From NCBI GenBank assembly GCA_002221725.1, contig NJFT01000143.1, positions 41,241 to 105,240 on the forward strand: 64,000 bases of DNA, written 5' to 3'. How positions within the stretch are numbered: the stretch's first letter is position 1; every line of letters begins with the position of its first letter. The position numbers and the translations under genes were made by a program. Of the stretch, positions 1-15,200 are shown piece after piece. Source of the stretch: Scedosporium boydii. Taxonomy: Eukaryota > Ascomycota > Sordariomycetes > Microascales > Microascaceae. Under the pieces are notes generated by a model. The model was given only the letters and a program-made list of their open reading frames with translations. It had not been told where the DNA came from and made no database searches.

Positions 1-1955
1 GAAAGATGACACCTCCAGGTTTACCGGCCTAGCGATCCTCAAAGCTGTTCTTGATGATTCGTCAAAGTTGAGAGAGGATCAGGAGATTATAACACAGCTG
101 TGGAACTCGATATCACCCAAGTTCCTAGATCGACTTATACGCACAGGCTCTAAGAGCTCGGGAACCGGCAAGGACACGAGGGAGATGTTGAATCTTGCCG
201 TGTCTATTATACATACCTTCACTACCCTCCTCCCCGAGGATGAAAAACAAAATCCAAGGCTAGTCCAGAGGATACCATCCTTGATGAGTGCCATTCTCTG
301 GAGGTTTGTCTCAACTCACCCACAACATGCAGAAACCCTTCCCTTCATCATGCGCTGACCCGCCGAAGCTCTAAGGAAACAACTCAGTTGACACTCCAGG
401 TGATGGTTATTATTACAAGTTTCTCGGCCGGGGCGAATGAGTTTATGGCCCTTGATGACATTACCCCCATTGTAGAGGTTGCTCCAGCACACCCCGAAGC
501 TCTTCAGATATTAAGTTTTGCGTGGTTCAACACCATGAACGGTCCTGAGGATCCGGGGCAGGTCAAAGATAAGATTGACGAAACTATCTGGAAGCTCGTA
601 TCGTCCTTCAAAGGTACAGACGGTGTCACGCTTCTTGAATTCCTAAGCTCCTACCTGCATTATGCAGACCCTGAGGTGAGCACCTTCGACTTCACAATAT
701 AATGCCATCAACTAAGCTTGGCTAACACTGCATTATATAGGCGATACCACAGAAACCTCAGTGGTTAGAATCAATTGTAGGCTTTATAAAAAGGCTTGTT
801 ACAAGCCGGCCAACGCCGGAAGCAAGGTCGGCTTACACAAACGCAGCGGCCTCTTTGTTGCAGGCGTATCCAACCGATGCGCCGAAACTCCTATTCGCCT
901 CTCAACCCGGAGAGGAGAAGTCCCTACCATATCTCCTCACGAATCTCGTCTTAATTGACATCCGATCCTCTTGTCCAACATTGCTGGAGAAGCTAAATAG
1001 CCCCAAGTACAACAAGATATCCCGAAGGTTAGCTTCGGGATATGACATTCTCTCTAGCTTTATTGGCTACCTGGTCAGAAGTCTCGAAAACGATTTTGAT
1101 GACGAGAATCGTACTTTAGTCATGGATCCCAGCCTTTTGCTAAAGCTACGAAAGTCCTTATCGGAGACGATGTCTGTGACCATTGAATACCTCCGCGACC
1201 GGTGGGATGCCTCAGTCGCCGGCGCCATGGGCCTACATGCCGACGCCAGGGCCGGGAAGGCAACCACTGGGACAGGATCTCATTTGACTCTAGCATGGGA
1301 TTCAGCAAATGATAGCGCTGACGATGACCCGATGATACTAGCAGCCGTGAGGGCGCTAGCGATCTGGCTCCGGGAAGATGAGAGCAGCATGCTCCGGAAG
1401 GAAGCTTCGGGTCTCCTTGACATGTTCTTCGATTTGTACAAATCCAGCGATTCAACGAAAAACGACTTCAGATCGGCCGTCCTTGTTGCCTTGGAAGGCA
1501 TATTAGAGGTCGCGAGGGGAAAGGAGGCTTTCTTTGAGAATGATGGATGGGCTGTTCTTGTCAAGGACCTGCTCGACATCTTCCAGAAGACATCAAAGGA
1601 GAGCAACGAGTCGGACGCCTATAGGGGGATCAATATCGTCCACATACTCATACGCATTGCCGAGGAGGAGGAAACGGGCACTCGAGAAGCATGGATGGAT
1701 ACCGTCACTAGCGTCGCCGCGTGGAGCCCACCTGACGTTGAGCAACCGTCTCTTGTGCGAGAATGCCAATTTGCCGTGCTGCAGCTGTGTGCCGTTCTCC
1801 TGGCCCGTGCCAGTCCTAGATTGAGGAAGAGATACGTGCACTCGACCAGCGCCATCGTTGGGATAGTGAATCAGCTTCGGCAGCATATAGGAAACAACCG
1901 AATACTCCGAGAGCAGCTTCAGGACGTGCAGGAGACTCTGGGAAGCCTTCGGTAG
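1..1955 (+). CDS. Neurochondrin-family protein, C-terminal ~607 residues (5' end outside window)
   Basis: The start lies before the window. I rebuild three exons: <1-303, 369-675 and 741-1955 (stop TAG). The introns are 304-368 (gtttgt...gaag, branch gctgac) and 676-740 (gtgagc...atag, branch gctaac). Both junctions keep phase and give continuous protein, for example SAILW-SSKETTQL and HYADPE-AIPQKPQWL. The product is an alpha-helical, HEAT/armadillo-like protein without membrane segments. Residues such as FLDRLIRTG, SSFKGTDGVTLLEFL and SLLQAYPTDAPKLLF fit the fungal neurochondrin (Ncdn) family. The animal member is a cytosolic neuronal protein; the fungal role is not established. It converges with the VMA22-like gene, with about 840 bases between the two stops. 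I am confident of the family and fairly confident of the exon ends. Confidence 0.85.
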
Positions 1956-2796
1956 GCTTTCCAAATTTCCAGCTTCCTGCCCTTGCTCTGGTGCACGAAC
2001 AATTTAGGGTTGGGTATATCGACTCCCGACATGCCCCTCCAAGGAGTTCCCCTTCAGGCGATTGCATGAATCACTAAAGTAGGAGGAGCGGGGGAGGAGG
2101 CGCGATTATCGTTAGAAGAAAAAAAACCTCATATGAATCAAAAAGAATCGGCGATTGTATCTGCTCCTCCCACGATTTTATCTCACTTCATGCAACCTGT
2201 AGACAAGAACTCGGTGCCGCCAAGCTACTCCGCCTGTATTCAGGACGGTAGAATACACAGAAATAACATATTTCCATTTCTGGAGGTGTAAAAGCATCTA
2301 GCTCCATAAACCGAGATAGATTTCCTTGAAGATCAATTTAGCTTTTATAGTGCCTGCACACCATGGAGTGGTGTGGCGGAATAAACGAATGCCGCCGCAT
2401 CCAAAGCTTCTAAATGTGAGAGGCCCAGCTTGATGCCTAGATTCGCTGTAGGTTGTACCATGTATCATCCAACCGAAGATGAGAGGAACAGCGAAGGCGC
2501 CATTGGGTTTAGGGATGAGGTCGTTGTACGATTGAACCATTCGATCTCGTGGCATTTGCCTGCTGGGGAGAAAGGACGCGGCTTATGGAGTATTCCGTCA
2601 GCAACGGCACCCTCGACAAAGGCCGGAAACGGCAACCCTCCAATTTCTACCGGCGTCGGTTGATCCAGACCCGGTAACATCTAAAAGCCACTGGAAGGGA
2701 GCGGGGAGGAAGATGGAGTACGGAGGTAACACCACAGCCGCCGGAAAGAAAAAAAGAGACATAAAATAAATCTCCGCGGAGGACAAACTGAGAAGA
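1956..2796. other. Intergenic, convergent 3' flanks
   Basis: This stretch lies between two convergent stop codons. It holds A/T-rich stretches that fit 3' UTRs and poly(A) signals for both genes, for example the A-run near 2120. I see no coding signal or RNA gene. Confidence 0.6.
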
Positions 2797-3468
2797 TCAG
2801 GCAGCCTCAACCTGGATGGACGACGATTGGCTCGCCTCCGCATTCCTCTTCGCAGCCTCAATTTCGGCCTTGGCCCTCTTCTTCCGAGCTCTCCTCACTT
2901 CAATCTCGATGTTCAGCATCTCCGCATTGACAGTAGCGAGGCGCGGGACGACGTTTTCGATGATCTGAACGGCTTGGTCCTGCGCGTATCGTAGCGGCAT
3001 GGGCGTGACCAACCCGAACCAGCGGAGCGGGTTTCGGTTTGCTTCCTTCTTCGACTTTTCTTCCTGTTTGCCCTCGTTTTGCTGTTCCGGCGTGTCTTTT
3101 CCTTCCCCTTCTGCGCCGGGCGAGTCCCCGATTAGATCTGCCTTCTCGCCATGCTCCTCCTTCTCTGTTGTGTTGCCCTGTTCTGGGATCAATGTGCTTT
3201 GATCGACGACGGAAAAAGCTGGCACGCTTTCACTATTGCCGCCCAAGACTTCGACCTTTACCTTGCGAGAGGCCTGCATCCTATCGTCGTAGAAGTCCTG
3301 GCCATACCTGATGCCACGCTCGGCGGAGAAATTGGCACGAGCGATGTTTTGGTACATGGCTCCTTGGAGGCTACTCAGAGATGAGCGAAGCATCGTGTAC
3401 TCATCGAGTAGGAGGAGATAGCGCTCCAGCAGGCGATCAATGTGGTCGGTGTCCATGGTGACGGTCAT
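2797..3468 (-). CDS. VMA22: VMA22-like (CCDC115-type) V-ATPase assembly factor
   Basis: A single exon of 223 residues. I chose the first ATG (3468); a second in-frame ATG gives MDTDHI four codons later. Residues 8-60 form an N-terminal helical region (HIDRLLERYLLLLDEYTML) followed by an ANFS...RYGQDFYDDRM block. Residues 80-145 are a Glu/Lys-rich disordered linker. PLRWFGLVTPMPLR at 147-160 and a C-terminal charged coiled coil (183-210) complete the pattern of the Vma22/CCDC115 family. In yeast Vma22p works with Vma12 and Vma21 in the ER to assemble the V0 sector of the vacuolar ATPase; that this protein does the same is inference. The gene converges with the neurochondrin gene downstream. 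Confidence 0.8.
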   Translation of the reverse strand: MTVTMDTDHIDRLLERYLLLLDEYTMLRSSLSSLQGAMYQNIARANFSAERGIRYGQDFYDDRMQASRKVKVEVLGGNSESVPAFSVVDQSTLIPEQGNTTEKEEHGEKADLIGDSPGAEGEGKDTPEQQNEGKQEEKSKKEANRNPLRWFGLVTPMPLRYAQDQAVQIIENVVPRLATVNAEMLNIEIEVRRARKKRAKAEIEAAKRNAEASQSSSIQVEAA

Positions 3469-6400
3469 CTCAAGACTCAACTTCTCTCTTCGTAGGCTCC
3501 AGTCGAAGCTTAAAAGGCGTTAAAAGCTGGAGGGCGGTGGTATATTGTCCCTTTGACGCTGTCAACTTTGAAGATACTGAGTACGTACGAAGTAGCACTT
3601 GTTGCCAGTTAATATGGTGCGATTCGTCACATACGATTGCCCTCACAATTCTCTCAGTGGGCGGCACCTGCCAAGCCGCCAGGCTGCCAACCATGTGAAA
3701 ATCCCGAATTCACCACCGTACAGTACATTTACAAACAATATGCACGGTACAAAAAGGTGATGCAACCAGCAGAACAGCACAGTCCGAGTTCGCTCATCAA
3801 TTGATCCGCCCTGAAAAAGCACTTGTTGAGACCTCGAGCGCTCTGAACGCGCTGGCTGGCGGGCAGCACAGGTCTTCACGAGCCTGGATCGGCCCCCACC
3901 AATCTGTCAGCACTGAGCAGGCAGATCCCTGATGTAACATTAAACACTCCCTTCGAGAACAGCCCCTGGAAATGCAGCGGGGAGTTCACGAGACCCCAGG
4001 CGTTCTGGAACACTAGCGCCCTTTGGTCTCCTGTTTGTTCAGTCAAGGAGAACCAAAACCGGGCGTTATCTCACCCTGAGGAGAGCGAGTGCGACGGTAG
4101 GGTAAATGATGATCCAAAGCGACGCGGTCCTGAATATTAAGAATAGATACTTTGAGGCGTTTAGTGACGTGATTGAGTCGAGGGAAGTTGCGTGAAGCTG
4201 AACCTTTGGAGAAGGGGATTTCTTTTCAGCACGCAATTTGCAGACATGGTGGGTACTACCCTTCCAAGGGTTCCCTTCAACGCTTGCCAGCTTGGGATAG
4301 TATCCTGTTTCAGCTTTGGGCCTTGATTTTTGGCACTGTCACACTCTTTTTGGAACCCCCCCAAAAAACAGGAGAGAGGGCATTTGCAGCCTCTCATATG
4401 CACTCCCTGCGTCAACGAGCGAGAAGAAACACGAAATGTTGGCCTCGGATCCAGTGAACAGGGCAGTGCTCGAAGGGAACGGGAACTTTTTTGTTTCCTT
4501 GTGAAATAGACTCCTTGCAACAGATCACACACTGGCCCACCTGTGAACATGTGCAGCGTTCCATCTACCGTCCGTTTTGTGGCAGAAACGTGGAAGCGGA
4601 AGGAAACGCTACGAGTACTTAGTTGACCTACTATTACAGGTCGTGCAGCTGCTGCCTTGACACCACTTCAGCTTCTCGCCGGGGCCGGGACAGAAGGCCT
4701 CCGAATTCCATTTTTAGGCCTTCGAGGAGCTTCACACGGGTCGCGCCTTAGAGGAGGCTCCGACTCCTATGCTCCATGTTGTACAGACATCTGCCGAGGG
4801 CCACGTCGTAATTCACCGGGAATATCTTCGTATAGTGGTATCGATCGGGTGCCCGCAGCCATCCATCAGATCATTTAGCGAGGCGGTCGCTGAGTGAGGA
4901 CTGTTGGCCCGTTGCGGTAGAAGCAAGTTCGACCCGTGTTCCATGCGCATGGCTGGTAACCCACCTCGGCATGCTGGACTGCTTGTAAGTGCATGGGGCG
5001 CAAACGGATCAAGAGGACGAAAATCGAGGGTGGCCAACCACTCTAGCAAGTATTATGCAGGAGCCTGATAGAAATAGAAACTCGGCGGCTTTCCCATTTG
5101 CCACATGAAAGAGGGTGGGTGCTGCCGCTGTGGCGGTGGTGCATCCGAAAAGGCCCAGATACTCTCTTGTGTCTTCGACATCTTGAATCAAACTCCTACT
5201 AAGATCGGCGAGTGTGTTAAGACGATGACAGCAGCTTAAAGTGGGAGGAAGCTAGGGCTAGTCCGATAAGCCGGATCGACAGTGATGAAGACGGCCAACC
5301 TCTCGACTGTCTACGTAATAGGCGCCTTTCTCACTGGTAGGTAATTGCTAGTGTAGAAAAAAAGAGCGCATGGCCAATCGCTCAGAAATGCTGCATCCCT
5401 CTCTCAACGCTCGACTCCGACTCGTTGATCATGTATAAGGGGGACCAAAGAAAAAAGAGTGGTCATACCCGAGAGTCGAGAGTGTGGGTTCCTTGGCTAG
5501 GATCGGGGCCGGGAATAGGAGTCGTCGAGAACTGGCTTGTTTCGGAACAGTCAAATGCCAGGATCTCTTTTATGCCTCCGCCATCCGGAAGCCCTCGACA
5601 CTTGGGTGGTCCAGATGTCGCCAGTGCTCAATCGTCTGTCTCGGCTGCTCCCTTTGTCCTATCCCTGTCCTCGATGGTAGGCAATGCTGGGTTTTGTGGC
5701 CCCAGCCAGTCATGGACACGAAGTGCACTACTGGCGGAGGATCAAGCATAATACGAAGGACGACCTCCCTTTCCTGTTGGTTATGAAGGAAGAGTCTTCA
5801 ATAATACATTGTGATGGTCTTCGGGTGTCCTCAATTCGGGGGATATTTCACTGTCACTTGTCAACTGCCTCACCGCTCTCGCCCCAAAAACCAGTCTGAA
5901 GGAAAAGCCCTTGAACCATAACATTCCCTCTTTCAGCCACCGTTTTCCACATCATCCCTGATCAAAAGTTGGTAGATGATTGAAGCTCTCCTTTTCAACT
6001 CTTGACGCTGAAGACGGTGACAAAAATGCCACTGGCTGTAGATTAATATCGATACCGTAATCATTTCCCTAGAGATTGGCCTGGTTGAGGGGAAGGGCTG
6101 TCAAGGAGGGTAGACTTAGCGATCATAAATTAATTTCTGAGGCAGCAGCCCATTACAAGTATGAGTATGTTGACGGCTCACAGTCTTGACCTGAAGAAAT
6201 AAAAATAATTAGAAACATATGAACCTTTATCTCTTTAATCAACAAGCGAAGATAATATCACTGTTGCACTGCAGACGCAACTCTAGCCCAACAGGTTTGG
6301 GACCGTACGAAGTAAGTCACCGTCAGCACCTTCTCGACCTGCAGCAGGCACCAGTCAATCGATTAAGCTAATGGGAATGCACGCCCCATTGATCCTGCTC

Positions 6401-7499
6401 TGCCCTCCCCTCTCCAGTGCTCCCTGCTCTCTATGTACTTAGCCCACCGTTGCCAGTGTCCAGGCTGACGAGACTGACGAGATCCATCTGCTTGATTGAT
6501 CAAAACAAGAGTCTCTCGAGGAACAAATACACTGCTTGATGCTTGATGCTTTCGGTCGAGTTTGCTAGCTCAGGCGCTTCCAATGCCCCTCCCTCCACTC
6601 CCACTCCCGCTCCCACCAAAGCCCTCAAGTGCTCAATTACAAGTACATTAGGCCCCTTTGACTGTTCCATGCTAAAGTACAAGTACCTTGGGTAGTTTGG
6701 TACTGGTCGAGACTAGTTTACGTTCCACAGTGCCATTGGCATGCTGGATTTCATACTGGTGCATTCACTGCATTGATTGTGATTGTTCACCTTGCAAGTA
6801 CCATGCTGTACACAGGTACTCTCACCAGGACCAATACTAATAATCAGAGTCCTGAATCTTTTCAATGTTCCTTTTCCTTTCAAATTCTCTCCAGAGAGAC
6901 CCTGGACTACTTGACCACTTGACCACTTTAGACTGGACCACCTTGGGCCTTTGGACCAGCCTGGGTCTTGGTGCTCTCAAATTCTTCGTGCCTTTCCATC
7001 CTCCATCATTTTACCGTTGTGCTTCGCAACGCTATCGTCTTCATTCCGCTGTCCTATTAATTTCCCTCCCCTTCCACCTCCCTTTCCCCACACCTCCACC
7101 GTCACTTCGCGTCTATAGCCCGTCTCTGCCTCTTGCACTCTCGAACTCACTTCAACTTTCCATAAATCTAAACTTACACTTCCTCTTACAAACAAAAAAA
7201 CAGTCAATCCGCCCTCTGACGTCGTCGCCGAGAATCCAGATTCGATCTGGAGGTGGCCTTTCGAGAGAATTGGCGAAAGTCACAGCTCCCCTCTTTTTTT
7301 CCCTGACCTCCCCCCATCCAACCTGCAGATTGTCGTCGACCGGTCCCCGGGAAAATACGTATCGCCATCCCCATCCCTCTGTCCACCGACCTCTGCCCTC
7401 AGCCTGCGCTCACGATAAGGCAAGGGCATCACCAAACAGTCGGTCAACCCCCAACCCGCTATATCTGCTCCCGCAAAGGAGCACCGCTGGTTCTGAACA
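3469..7499. other. 4-kb non-coding stretch; 3' part is the CDC42 promoter and leader
   Basis: No exon with recognisable protein similarity or coherent splice structure was found on either strand. Two TACGAAGTA copies occur at 3586-3594 and 6306-6314. Around 6030-6260 the sequence is A/T-rich. From about 6980 to 7499 it becomes strongly pyrimidine-rich, as expected for a fungal 5' UTR just ahead of the CDC42 start. An ATG-initiated open frame (6865-7527) runs through this leader and overlaps the CDC42 start in another frame (see findings). Confidence 0.55.
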
Positions 7500-8644
<1,145 letters not shown>

Positions 8645-10362
8645 ACACACCACCACGAATCATGAATCACCTCGATCTCCCATACGCCCCAGCCTCTGGC
8701 CCCTGAATTCCAGTGCCTATTGCCAGCACCAATAAGACTATACTACATATGGATTGGTCCTGTTTTTTAGGACCAGGGTGCGCTTTTCTTTTTTTTTTCG
8801 AGAACGGCAACGACCATGGGCTGGGGCGGCGTTGGGATGGATAACGAGGTGGAATAGACCGAACTAGGCCCTTAATTACACGGCCTTCAGACAATGGGAT
8901 TGCGATGGGCGTCTTGCGCTTTACCGGAGCGATTTTGCTTTGAGAGGATGGAATGGGTCTTTGGTGGGGGATGGAGCGGAGGACGGAATGAGCACCCGAG
9001 GGATCAATAGATCTATCGCCTGGAAGCAGGCTGTGGTCCCTAAAATCCACCCACCTGGAATGTCGAAGCCCGTGGCCTCAGGAATTCTATAGCTGGCTTG
9101 AGACTCGGTTCGTTGCATCTAGCGTTCTAGGAAATTCTTCTTTTTTTTCACCTATTTTATTTAGTACCGGTGTTGACTATGTTCTTCCCTTTGCAACATT
9201 TTCAGGGTGGGCAAATTCATAAATGCAGGCAGGAAACACCTTTCAACAGGACAGTTGGGCGATTGGAGTGAATTAATTTTGGGGGGGCGTTTCCACAGTT
9301 TTGACTTTTTATAATTGTTCTAGGATTTCTTTTGTTTACTTCTTTTCCCAAGCCCAACCCGGTCTTGAGGCCGTGCTCACCTCACAAGTCTGCTAGTCGG
9401 ATTGGAACGCTTCGGGCGCAGATACGGAGGCAATATCGCGGTCATCGAAGAACGTGATGGGTGGCGGCGACCGTTGAACGAAGAAGCCAGCCACCCTGGT
9501 CTCCGGCTGGACACCGTACACCTTGGGGGACATCTGGTGGCTTTGGCAATGGCGTCGCCTAGATCCGCTCTGTCATTGCTTTTCCAGAACCTGGAAGAAC
9601 TTGCCTTGTAAAAACTGATAGCTGGCGATATATCTATTGGTCTTGTCGCGTAGATAGCAGTCGACCGAACAAAGCAAAGCGTCCAAGGAGAAGAGGCGGT
9701 AGGAGATTCGACATACCCCAACAACCGGGGAACCATACGGACATGGTGATGCCTACCAGTCCCATCGCCGATAGGTCGTCAAAGCACCCGGAAATGTCGG
9801 GTCGATGCAAAAGCTAGAGTGGTGGGATGGAGGTAGTTGCGCCCTTCTCACATCCTCGATTCACTGTCCAGAGCACCTTTCAATTGGGCCCACAGTCTTG
9901 AAGACAAAATTCAAAATATTGCTATGCAACACCCCTGAAGATCATTGATAGATGGCTAGGCTGTGCTCACTTATAGTGAGACGTGTCGGATTGTTCAGCA
10001 GCCGATGACTCGAAGCTTGGAGCTGGCACTGATAACGGCTGGGTGACTCAACCTGAATTGAGTTGCGCCTGCTCCAGAAAAAAATATCAATTCCCCCTCC
10101 CCGCCTTCCCGCCTTCCATTCTGCCCAATTCGCATTGCCCCGCCATCCTACACACCAGAAATAATATTGTCCATCCATTACGTCCTTATCTCGAACAAAC
10201 ACCGAACACAAGACCTTGTATCAGCTCCGCATAGTTTCCGCCAGCGTCATACTTTTCCTTTCCCCTAAAAGAATAGACGACAAGTTTGTGCCTTGAGCCT
10301 CCTCGGCTTTAGAATCCATTATTTTCTTGGGCTAAGCGTCCCAATTAACCGAACAGACACCC
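8645..10362. other. Intergenic between CDC42 and asparaginyl-tRNA synthetase
   Basis: The first part is the CDC42 3' UTR region, with T-runs near 8790 and 9135. The last 250 bases are C/T-rich and read as the leader of the next gene. Nothing coding is supported. Confidence 0.55.
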
Positions 10363-12212
10363 ATGGCTGCCCCGCAAGAACTCGCAGACCGCACCAAGAT
10401 GGAGGAGAAGAAGGTCTACATCGACACTGACGCCGGTGCGGACGACGAAACCGCCGACGGCTCTGAGCAGAAGCCCTATAAGTCCTTGGCCTACGCGTAC
10501 ATTCAGAACTTCGAGAAGCCCACCCCGGCCTACCTCACGCGCGCGTCCGTAACCGGTCCCGGCGAGGACGAGGCAGCCCGCCTTGCCTGGAGGGATCCCC
10601 CGAAGAGTGCCGTGAAGAAGGCTCAAGGTGCCCTCGATTCGCATAAGAAGAAGGTTGCGAAGCAGCGACAGCTTGCGGCTGCGGAGGAGGAGAAGAAGAA
10701 GCATAAGCTCCAGGCGCTGGAGGACGCGAAGAAGATTGCCTTGAAGGAGGACGAGACCCTCCCCAAGGCTATTAAGATCAACATTGGCAACAAGGATGTT
10801 GAGCTTGGTGATACTGAGAAGAAGGGAACCCGGGTCAAGGTCTACGGCAGGATCCACAGGTTGCGACCGCAGAAGCACGCGACTTTCATTACTCTCATCG
10901 ACGGCCATGGACATCTCCAGTGCATTCTCCCTGCTGGTGATCTGACCAAGAACTACGATGCTTTGCAGTTCGCCCAGGGAACATCACTCCTACTCTTTGG
11001 TGAGCTGAAGAAGGTGCCCGAGGGCCAGTCCGCGCCGGACGGTCGTGAGCTTCACGTTGATTACTATGAGGTGATCGGCTCGGCGCCCTCCGAGGAGGAT
11101 GCCATTACCAACAAGGTTTCCTCGTCCCAGAACCAGTGGGATGCCCAAATGCTTGACAACAGGCACCTCGTGCTCCGTGGAGACAACGCGTCGGCGATCA
11201 TGAAGATCAGGGCGGCGACCGAATGGGCGTTTGCCAAGGTTTACAAGGACATGAAGTTTGTCAAGGTTTCTCCCCCCGCACTTGTGCAGACCCAATGCGA
11301 GGGTGGAGCTACCCTCTTCAGCCTCCCCTACTACGACGAGACCTCCTACCTCACTCAATCCTCGCAGCTCTATCTCGAGACCGTCCTACCTAGCCTCGGC
11401 AACGTTTACTGTATCGAGAAGTCGTTCCGTGCTGAGAAGAGCTTGACCCGTCGCCATCTCTCCGAGTATACCCACATCGAGGCAGAGCTGGACTTTATCC
11501 ACTTCGGCGACCTCCTGAACCACATCGAGGATATCATCTGCCGTGTCATCGACAACGTTCTCGATGACCCCACCATCGCCCCCCTCATCAAGGAGCTCAA
11601 CCCCGACTTCAAGAAGCCCGAGAGGCCATTCATGCGCATGAAGTATAGCGACGCCATCGACTGGCTCAACGCCCAAGACCCGCCCATCCCCAACGAAGAC
11701 GGAAACCTCCACGTGTTCGGCGACGACATCGCCGAGGCTGCCGAGCGGAGGATGACGGACATTATCAACAAGCCCATCCTCCTCACCCATTTCCCCGTCG
11801 AGATTAAGGCGTTTTACATGAAGAAGGACCCGAGCGACTTGAGGGTCACTGAGAGTGTTGATGTGCTCATGCCTGGTGTCGGAGAGATTGTTGGTGGCTC
11901 GATGAGGATGGAGGGGTATGAGGAGCTTTTGGAGGCGTATAAGAAGCAGGGTATTCCGGCTGAGGATTACTACTGGTACACCGACCAGCGAAAGTGAGTT
12001 TTGATATCCCAAATATTTCTTGCAAAGGAGGAAATCGCCCTCGGAAACCTAATAACTTGTATTATTCTAACCGCCGAGTTCTCAGGTACGGCACTTCCCC
12101 CCACGGTGGTTACGGATTAGGTCTGGAGCGATTCTTGGCATGGATGGCTAACCAGCACACCGTCCGCACGACATGTTTGTATCCCCGCTACATGGGCCGC
12201 TGCAAGCCTTAA
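10363..12212 (+). CDS. DED81: Cytosolic asparaginyl-tRNA synthetase
   Basis: Two exons, 10363-11993 and 12086-12212 (intron gtgagt...ctcag, branch ctaac), encoding 585 residues. The start ATG sits in the context ACACCCATGG. The order is: a eukaryote-specific N-terminal extension with a Lys-rich helix (80-125), an OB-fold anticodon-binding domain (about 155-240), and the class II catalytic core with motif 2 (FRAEKSLTRRHLSEYTHIEAE region, 355-375) and motif 3 GLGLER (554-559, in exon 2). The C-terminus LYPRYMGRCKP is typical of cytosolic AsnRS and separates it from AspRS. The enzyme charges tRNA-Asn in two ATP-dependent steps. The length agrees with the family. Confidence 0.96.
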
Positions 12213-15200
12213 ACAACTATTTTTAGGGCAAGGAAGGCGTTCGGGATGGTGGGAGGGTGACGTAGAGACGAGTTATGGAACACGGTGGTGTTAGAAAAGG
12301 CGGGAGGAAGCGGTAGAGATACGCGTATCTTTAGGGTGAGGTCTGTAGGGCCCTTGGGGGCAGATGTACATAGCTTTCTGTTCTCGCTCATGGATCTCGC
12401 TTTGATGACTGAAGTTCTTCTCTCCTGCCTCTTGGGGCGTGATTATGGTCATTAACGATTGATATGTATCGGGGGTTCGGGGGTTGTGATCGTTTCGATA
12501 GGCCCAAACGGTTATTCATCACCACATCAGCCACTTGGGGGTGGCCCTGATGGGGAGGAAGCACCACCACTTGCCCATCTTGGAGGCATTAGGTCTTCCG
12601 GACGCTGAGGGGGTAAAGATTTTATTACTGCCCTACACTTCTTCATCCGGAGAGTTACCCAAGATAAGCTCTTCGAGTTTGCCTCGTCTCTGATGTAAGA
12701 TACCGTTTTCCTCTTAGCCCCGAATCCCTGTTCGCTCAAGGGAAACCATAAAAAAGAAGAAGGCGGAAAGAGCAGGATATATGGACGGGAGAGATTCTGT
12801 TGAAGCTATCGTGACCCCACACTGCCTCAACAGGAAGTAGAAGTAACTCTCACATTCCTTTACCAACGAATTTAGCAAGTGTATCTCGGATTTTGAAGAG
12901 AAGCCCCCCTCCTAAAAGATGTCCCCACGGCTTAAATGTATGGGTCTAGAAGCCGAAGAACGAAGGAGCTTAATATCAAGACACGGCATATATAGTGGTT
13001 CACATTGATGTCACATGCGGGGTCGAATATTGATGGAAGGAGATGAAGATTTTCTGCATTGGTGTCTCAGTTTCTCGATGAATCCAATTGAGCTCCAAGG
13101 GTCAACAAGGCTTATCCCTCCGGTTTGTCTCGACATCGGGCATCGAACTGCTTGGTTCGGAAGGGAGGCAAAAAAGAGGAAAGCGGACGCGATTCCATCG
13201 AACAATCATCAACTTGAACCGATGGTCGTCAGATCGCCTTTGAGATGAGCATAATCAGAAAAGGTTGTGACATGCAATAATCAGACTCAGCAACTATACC
13301 CGATGCAGGGCGAGCAGGATATGGCGTGTTGGATGTTTCGTTAGAGATCGCTCGCCCGACGTTCGTCTCGTCCATCTCTTGTCGATCAAGGATAGCATCA
13401 GTAACAATGAACGCCGACATTACTTTTGGGTTGAGCCATGTTGATTTCCTGGGGTAAGCGTTCTTAGACGGACACCAACTCCCTTCCATGCAGGAAGAGA
13501 AGTCCTGCTCATTGGCCTAGCTGCACGCCCTAGGTACCTGAGACAGCCTAGGGGGATAAAGGGCGGTTAAGGGAGCGTTTGAGAATCGAGTCAACTGGCA
13601 GCCTCGATGGCCTGAGCCACTGGCCATTGCAACAAGCGCAGGGTCCCACGAATGCATGAAAAGGGGCTGAATCTTATCTCAAGGAGGAAGGTTTGAACCG
13701 CTTGGATAAGAAATCTACGACAGCGGTCCAAACATTTCGCCAGCTCTCGAGACATGTGGGCAGGTTAGAGTACGACTTTCATTATTTACGGCTTGACGAG
13801 ATGGATCCCCCCCCTTTTTTTGGCCATCGGTGGGAGAACCAACATGGTGTGTGGTACTGCACAAGATTAAATATAGAATGCCGCAAGTTGACCTCCCCTT
13901 CTCGAAATAACGCGGGCTTCCCTTGGGATCTCCTGTGTGGCGAGGATCACAGCAGGGCGAAAGACAGTAAGGGTAGGGGTGTCCCCTGCTTTGAAGGGAG
14001 GGTTGGCAATCATGCTTGACCCAGCCGCCCGGAAAACGGAGAAGGGAGACGGACAGGGGGTGGCACCTAAGGGGATGAAATCTCAATCAATATGCACACG
14101 ATTGTTATTATTAGGAGGCTCAGGGAATGTCGTTCATGGAAGCTGTCATTCTTGTTCATACGAAGTAAAGGCATAGCGAAACCGAAGGTTATTTCTTCCT
14201 TCGTACAGCTCATCCAAACATTCCAAACCCGCACGGGACAAATGCCAATACAAATAAAGATTCAAATGTCAGTTCTTGATGTTGATGGATTAGATCCAAA
14301 AGGATCAAGATTTGACATCAACTGAGCGGGCAATACAAAGTATGAAGATGGCCCGTCTCATGCTTCCCTTCTCCAGGCTGCCAGATAATTAAGTGGATTG
14401 GATGTGGGATACGAGGACTCCACATGAAGCCATTAGCAGCGGCGGTGATCGTTTGAGGTACGATGCAGCCTAGGGTCTGGAGAACAACAGATGCAATTGT
14501 GAGTCTTGGTATGGAGCATTGAGCATTGAAGAGCCCCTCGATCCTGTTCAATGTTCTTCGCCAGTGCTGTTGCTGGACGTAATCCCGAACAATACACCGA
14601 TGCAACGACATGGACGGGGGATGAAGTACACCGCGAATGTACTTGCGCCCACAAGCGCTGGACTGGACCAGAAAAGTGCAAGAGTGGGCACTGCATCTCG
14701 ATGGGTGGGTTGGACAGCATCCACGTTGAGCAGGCTCGCTCGTCCATCGTCCACGTCGTATACCCTCACCCTCGCCCTCATCCTCACGGCTGTGCGCTGT
14801 ACGAAGTATGAAGTCCTGTCTTCTCTGTTGTCCTGATCCTCCCTGAAGCGGTGGGTCGGTTTGGAACCCAAGCTTCAAATTCGAGGCGCTTGGAAGAGAG
14901 CGAGTGGATACAGAACTCTCCACTCCTTCGTAGGAGGAATCAATACGACCTCGATGATCAATTGATTCGTGTCCCATACTCTGCAGGATGTGAATTATTC
15001 CTGCATTGCCATTTATAGCGAGGGAGCCGCTCCTCTGTTGGCTGTGAAGTCGACTCTAACTCCTGTGCACTAACCAGAGTTGGGGCTGGGCGCGCCGGTA
15101 CTTTGTACCTTAGTGATTGACCTCTGATTCTCGAGTCATAAAATGCGAGCAGCTCTTCTTGCTCCAAGGAGATGAGTTTCTGTGCGAACCTGGCCTGGCC

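Noticed and set aside
4927..4935. GTTCGACCC resembling a tRNA B box
   Set aside because: No matching A box, acceptor stem or anticodon arm at the right distance upstream.
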